A stretch of DNA of 5,612 nucleotides from contig CAJAHC010000327.1 in NCBI GenBank assembly GCA_903939355.1, forward strand, positions 1 through 5,612. The letters are read 5' to 3'. Source of the DNA: an uncultured Methylococcaceae bacterium (GTDB taxonomy: Bacteria > Pseudomonadota > Gammaproteobacteria > Methylococcales > Methylomonadaceae). The position numbers were made by a program, and so were the translations under genes. Positions 5,298 through 5,612 of the stretch are shown piece after piece (positions within the stretch are counted from its first letter, which is position 1; every line of letters begins with the position of its first letter). The notes beneath the pieces were generated by a model. It worked only from the letters and a program-made list of their open reading frames with translations. It did not search any database and was not told the origin of the DNA.

Positions 5298-5612
5298 AGT
5301 CAGCTTTTATCTACTATCTTCTGAATCAATTCAAGATCGCTATGAATTTACCTGTAAACTCATAGAAAAAGCGTATCGTAACGGCCTTTTTTGTTATGTG
5401 CTTACAGATAATAACGAACAAAGCCAAATATTAGATGACCTGCTCTGGACTTTTAGAGCAGGTAGTTTTATTCCTCACCAAATTTATACGGGCGAACCGC
5501 CTGCAATGGAAAAAATGGTCTTGATTGGCTCCCTCAATGCACCTGAACAATCGCAAGAAACAGTTATTAATCTTTCTACATGTTGCCCAGAACAACTCAA
5601 CAAAATAGAGCA
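5290..5612 (+). CDS. holC: DNA polymerase III chi subunit HolC (3' truncated by window end)
   Basis: The frame opens at ATG 5290, inside the last codons of pepA (8-nt overlap), and stays open to the window edge, giving 107 residues of a protein that is usually 140-150 long. Chi belongs to the clamp-loader complex of DNA polymerase III and links it to single-stranded DNA-binding protein. The family signature DDLLWTFRAGSFIPH is at 49-63. The start EVSFYLL (3-9), the CKLIEKAYRNG helix (22-32), VLIG (77-80) and VINL (92-95) also fit the fold. The overlap implies co-transcription and translational coupling with pepA. In many gammaproteobacteria valS follows holC; the window ends too early to see this. 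Confidence 0.93.
   Translation, partial: MAEVSFYLLSSESIQDRYEFTCKLIEKAYRNGLFCYVLTDNNEQSQILDDLLWTFRAGSFIPHQIYTGEPPAMEKMVLIGSLNAPEQSQETVINLSTCCPEQLNKIE

Overview
The window looks like chromosomal DNA from an AT-rich gammaproteobacterium. The pepA-holC pair with overlapping ends, the COG3146 (DUF482) acyltransferase-like protein, a Methylococcales/Legionella-like rubredoxin and an O2-dependent bluB together suggest an aerobic proteobacterium. A methanotroph or methylotroph, or a related AT-rich lineage, is possible, but the genus cannot be fixed from this sequence. All convincing genes are on the + strand, and there is no transposase, integrase, CRISPR array, rRNA gene or convincing tRNA gene.

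Layout. 1-108 is the C-terminal end of an unrecognised membrane protein. 130-1266 is a COG3146/FemAB-like GNAT-fold protein, 21 nt further on and possibly in the same operon. 1267-1363 holds a good sigma70-type promoter and a hairpin-rich leader. 1364-1534 is a 56-residue rubredoxin. 1535-1670 is a spacer with a perfect 10-bp inverted repeat. 1671-2324 is bluB and 2303-3367 is cobT; they overlap, and cobT starts at GTG. 3368-3809 is a 442-nt AT-rich stretch without a convincing gene, carrying a TATAAT box and a small hairpin near its 3' end. 3810-5297 is pepA, and 5290-5612 is the start of holC, overlapping pepA by 8 nt and cut by the window edge.

How the genes work together. BluB breaks down reduced FMN with O2 to make 5,6-dimethylbenzimidazole (DMB). 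CobT then activates DMB to alpha-ribazole 5'-phosphate, the lower-ligand precursor of cobalamin. The two overlapping genes are a compact lower-ligand module. No cobS, cobC or cobU follows and no cobalamin riboswitch is visible, so final assembly is presumably encoded elsewhere. The upstream rubredoxin is a one-electron carrier and might supply reducing power for a flavin-dependent step, but only adjacency supports that. PepA (M17 aminopeptidase) and HolC (DNA polymerase III chi subunit) are an unrelated housekeeping pair.

The window is mostly ordinary. The points most worth a second look are the non-canonical first metal-binding loop of the rubredoxin (Cys-Asp instead of Cys-Gly), two mutually exclusive hairpins in its leader, the rubredoxin-bluB linkage, the perfect inverted repeat before bluB, and the unexplained spacer before pepA.
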